NCBI GenBank assembly: GCA_902803305.1
Contig: CADCPL010000013.1
Location: 1 to 13,236 of the forward strand
Direction: 5' to 3'
Length of the DNA stretch: 13,236 bases
Source: an uncultured Lachnospiraceae bacterium
GTDB taxonomy: Bacteria > Bacillota > Clostridia > Lachnospirales > Lachnospiraceae
A program made the position numbers and the translations under genes. The notes under the pieces are model-generated. The model saw only the letters and a program-made list of their open reading frames with translations. It was not told where the DNA came from and made no database searches. Each line of letters starts with the position of its first letter. Positions within the stretch are counted from its first letter, which is position 1. This document shows positions 12,301 through 13,236 of this stretch, in pieces.

Positions 12301-13236
12301 GAACTGCCCATAGTGTCCGGCAAGTGCTTCCTGGGATTCGTCGAAGTATCCGAACAGCTTGGAGCACAGTTCCCGGAACGCATCGGCACGTGTATCAAGA
12401 CCGAAGAATCTGCTTGAGTTACCGGCTGCCAGGCTTGTAGTGTATTTATTATCATTGTAATGACTGACACCCTGAGTGTTCGAATACTCGTACCAACTGG
12501 ATATACTGGATTCGGGAACGATGGTCATAAGCCCCTCAACTCCCGTAGCTGCCACTTCGTATGCCATGGTGCCGTTATAGGAGGCCCCTCTCATTGCAAC
12601 TTTACCGTTGGCCCAATCGGCAGAGATCGGAATGGTACCGCTTTTGTCGGCATAAGCATGTCTTCCTTCATTACCGTGTATCCATTCCACAACATTTTTG
12701 AAAGCTTCAACTTCAGCCTCGCCTCCGCAGATCGACAGACCGTCTGATCCGTTTGTTCCAAGTCCTGCCGATTCAACAACAGCAAAACCTCTGATAAGAA
12801 AATAATCATGGTTTGTAAGGGAGTTAATAAAATAAGATTCTTTATCTTTCAGATGAGGATAATTATAGTACCAGTTTTTTGAGGAAAACCTTTCATCACT
12901 GTCGTTTGCTGCAAGTGTAAGGGAAGTTATAGGATCTTCCGTAGCCGTATGTCGAGTACCTGTATCATATAACTCGTTTTCGTTAAATCCGGTACCGGTT
13001 AGGGGTTTGGGAAGGAATTCTTTTTTTTGATCTGCATCCATTATGCTGTCAGTACCGGCTAAATACGGGCTGGCTTCGAAAATTGTGGGGGCCTGATATT
13101 TGCCCTCGCAGGCAGCACGGGGAACCTGAACTACAGCCTGTACAAGGTCTGTTTTTCCGTCCATATCCGTATCGTGATCGGTCTCGACGTATACCGCAAA
13201 ACGGAGTATCTCGCTGTCTGCGTTGGTATAACCGGC
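9385..13236 (-). CDS. Xaa-Pro dipeptidyl-peptidase (S15, PepX-type) with C-terminal Ig/MBG-like repeats (5' partial)
   Basis: The frame is open from the window's right edge to a TGA at 9387-9385, giving at least 1283 residues. The 24 codons before the ATG at 13164 continue the S15 fold (RFAVYVETDHDTDMDGKTD), so that ATG is internal and the N-terminus, with any signal peptide, is missing. Numbering from that ATG, the catalytic residues are Ser195 in RGASYNGTMAYE, Asp314 in TQGLNDTNV and His345 in LHQGGHDTL. Their spacings (119 and 31) match, from memory, those of lactococcal PepX (Ser348, Asp468, His498). Known PepX enzymes release X-Pro dipeptides from peptide N-termini. Domains: alpha/beta-hydrolase (to about 425), PepX C-terminal jelly-roll (about 426-665), linker, then six repeats (about 713-1250). 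Classic lactic PepX is cytoplasmic and ends after the jelly-roll; the repeats suggest an exported, wall-associated enzyme. A related CocE-type esterase is the main alternative, less likely given GKVAMRGASYNGTMAYEVA and the ATGVEGL segment. Confidence 0.92.
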   Translation of the reverse strand, partial: AGYTNADSEILRFAVYVETDHDTDMDGKTDLVQAVVQVPRAACEGKYQAPTIFEASPYLAGTDSIMDADQKKEFLPKPLTGTGFNENELYDTGTRHTATEDPITSLTLAANDSDERFSSKNWYYNYPHLKDKESYFINSLTNHDYFLIRGFAVVESAGLGTNGSDGLSICGGEAEVEAFKNVVEWIHGNEGRHAYADKSGTIPISADWANGKVAMRGASYNGTMAYEVAATGVEGLMTIVPESSISSWYEYSNTQGVSHYNDNKYTTSLAAGNSSRFFGLDTRADAFRELCSKLFGYFDESQEALAGHYGQFWSNREFSDVGAGKIKASALITQGLNDTNVRPKQADLMRKAFERSGCEVRMILHQGGHDTLDTIEMYSDPDHPIPELDSLYFEDILNKWYCHYLCDTDNDIVKKLPKYYVQSNTDGSFHSYNEWYEDSWFDDSSKHLELTAGNTDKVTIAKIRKPDSDPGDEVEKIDPDMRSGDDPDFTIDDFFRAIESNDKGEEGGGQYFETWIKSVPKQITIQGKPEIHLKAGVSDIPENGRMVLGAMLYDVSAQPFDAYFYKGTGGYGIKDTIYESFINRGPDINSYNLEEFKKVSVNKKLITKGVIDIGSPNIRYEPATAIKGSIDKDSYYNYTIHMEPTVYTLQPGHYLWLYLIPVMDSIYSDVDINIDNAGSFARIPVSAVPDGFNNYKTEYKDGYIYDYDENGKEVSKKYIEDEAHIDYEDSSRIITESSEIRITGLDQEYKYLGVPVKPDITVYDGTDPMTIGTDYTISYGNNTKPTELSGKDATLTITFKGEYVSTPKKQLTFKIAKARMSDTDKEFDVYAHDTFAAYTGSALRPVPVIEYTDEEGYTTGKTIAKSNFRFSYLREGATEPTSSVTEDGNYTIIIEPSGPKSYCSGKMTANLTVTKTKNTLLSNAKVVFDPGSYTYTGEPVSPTGYTLKLKLDGREYTDLIPNEDYKLSNCYNNTDPGKAVAVFDALPGNTKGITGSVKATFKITKGRVLQSNGKDGFIYNYQEYVPFAKSGAEPAWLYVYDGKNELKKGTDYTVSFSDNKSLTGGDSKAHMTITGKGKYKGQVPLDYNIVKANISRMNVSIKDKVMPSRLPADGSGYKDPDIVITDAKGKKLIKGQDYKFGDYKLLDTDGEETAQDIDQTKTSWIRVTIVAMEGYFGEITADYMYYDKAHDLSKVSIDKKIADKTYNGSDIYPTTDELNALLIDKKNDNTKLKYDKDFFIESYKNNRKSGTATVVLRGKGAYGGTRSVKFKINRQGKKNILGH
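9388..9591 (-). other. C-terminal module of the peptidase, shared with the giant protein
   Basis: The last 68 residues, an overlapping part of the sixth repeat. YDKDFFIESYKNNRKSGTAT and GGTRSVKFKINRQGKKN correspond position by position to the end of the plus-strand protein. The tail after the last strand is short and basic, and no sorting signal of a known type is visible. Confidence 0.7.
9415..11028 (-). repeat. Array of about six Ig/MBG-like repeats in the peptidase
   Basis: Approximate units, from N- to C-terminus: 10786-11028, 10492-10785, 10225-10491, 9967-10224, 9679-9966 and 9415-9678. Each is 81-98 residues. The recurring signature is an aromatic-rich 'Y-x-G-x-x-x-x-P' strand, then '(I/L)-x-x-G-x-D-Y-x-(I/V/F)-(S/G)', then an 'A-x-(M/L/V)-x-(I/V)-(T/R)-G-K-G-x-Y-x-G' strand and a closing F-K-I. 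The best copies read KKGTDYTVSFSDN/TGKGKYKG and IGTDYTISYGNN/FKGEY. The units are well diverged at the DNA level, so the array is old. Confidence 0.7.
11170..11889 (-). other. PepX C-terminal jelly-roll domain with acidic insertion
   Basis: Beta-rich segment containing GKPEIHLKAGVS, GRMVLGAMLYDVS and LQPGHYLWLYLIP, the usual strands of the S15 C-terminal domain. An acidic, Gly-rich stretch of about 55 residues (about residues 437-491, DPDFTIDDFFRAIES then EEGGGQ) lies between the first strand and the TIQGKPEI strand. It may be a surface loop that shapes the substrate entrance. Confidence 0.75.
11890..13236 (-). other. S15 alpha/beta-hydrolase catalytic domain with intact triad
   Basis: The triad codons are Ser at 12580-12582, Asp at 12223-12225 and His at 12130-12132. 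The nucleophile elbow reads G-A-S-Y-N-G. The D-x-D-x-D-G-type stretch typical of secreted and cytoplasmic S15 enzymes lies at about 13147-13182. GFAVVESAGLGTNGSDG (about residues 126-142) and the 'NVVEWIHG...ADWANGKVAM' block match the PepX arrangement before the nucleophile. No key residue is missing, so the enzyme should be active. Confidence 0.88.

Noticed and set aside
11314..12417. Plus-strand open frames of 103-156 codons antisense to the peptidase
   Set aside because: They lie opposite the conserved PepX catalytic and jelly-roll coding, and none has a motif or ribosome binding site.
13162..13164. ATG at 13164 as the start of the peptidase
   Set aside because: The 24 codons upstream in frame encode conserved S15 sequence with the D-x-D-x-D-G-type stretch, so the methionine is internal.

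Overview
This window holds the 3' parts of two very large, convergent genes and almost nothing else. Both genes run off the window at their 5' ends. They meet tail to tail across a gap of under 100 bases that contains one strong hairpin terminator. The moderate G+C content, frequent ATA, AGG and CTT codons, and the protein types (giant divergent-InlB-repeat surface proteins and exported peptidases with 'GTDYTVSY...GKGxYxG' repeats) suggest a gut or rumen anaerobe of the Firmicutes, most likely Lachnospiraceae (Butyrivibrio-like). That placement is inference from style; no rRNA or housekeeping gene is present.

Layout. Bases 1-9297, plus strand: at least 3098 codons of a giant extracellular repeat protein with no catalytic domain I can recognise. 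In order it contains the tail of one divergent InlB B-repeat; a long beta-rich stretch; a composite region in which four full InlB-type repeats alternate with two other module types (one carrying an S-V/I-x-W-G motif, three copies); a fibronectin/chitobiase-like middle; a two-copy 'YEY/WQYR...W' module; and a C-terminal half with MBG-like 'EDYTVKY...GKGNYKD' modules. Bases 9298-9384: intergenic gap with the terminator, which can serve both genes. Bases 9385-13236, minus strand: at least 1283 codons of an S15-family Xaa-Pro dipeptidyl-peptidase with an intact Ser/Asp/His triad and a PepX C-terminal jelly-roll, followed by about six Ig/MBG-like repeats that standard PepX enzymes lack.

How they may work together. 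Both proteins end in a related module of about 65 residues, with 'KNN(K/R)..GTAT' and a terminal '(K/R)S.KFKI..Q..K' tail, and neither has an LPXTG anchor or terminal membrane helix. My inference is that both are exported and retained or displayed in the same way: the giant protein as an adhesin or scaffold and the peptidase trimming proline-containing peptides outside the cell. Convergent orientation means they are not one operon, so a functional link rests on the shared tail and adjacency only. There is no tRNA, rRNA, CRISPR array, IS element, attachment site or promoter that I can support. The other open frames overlapping these two genes look like shadows of their coding.
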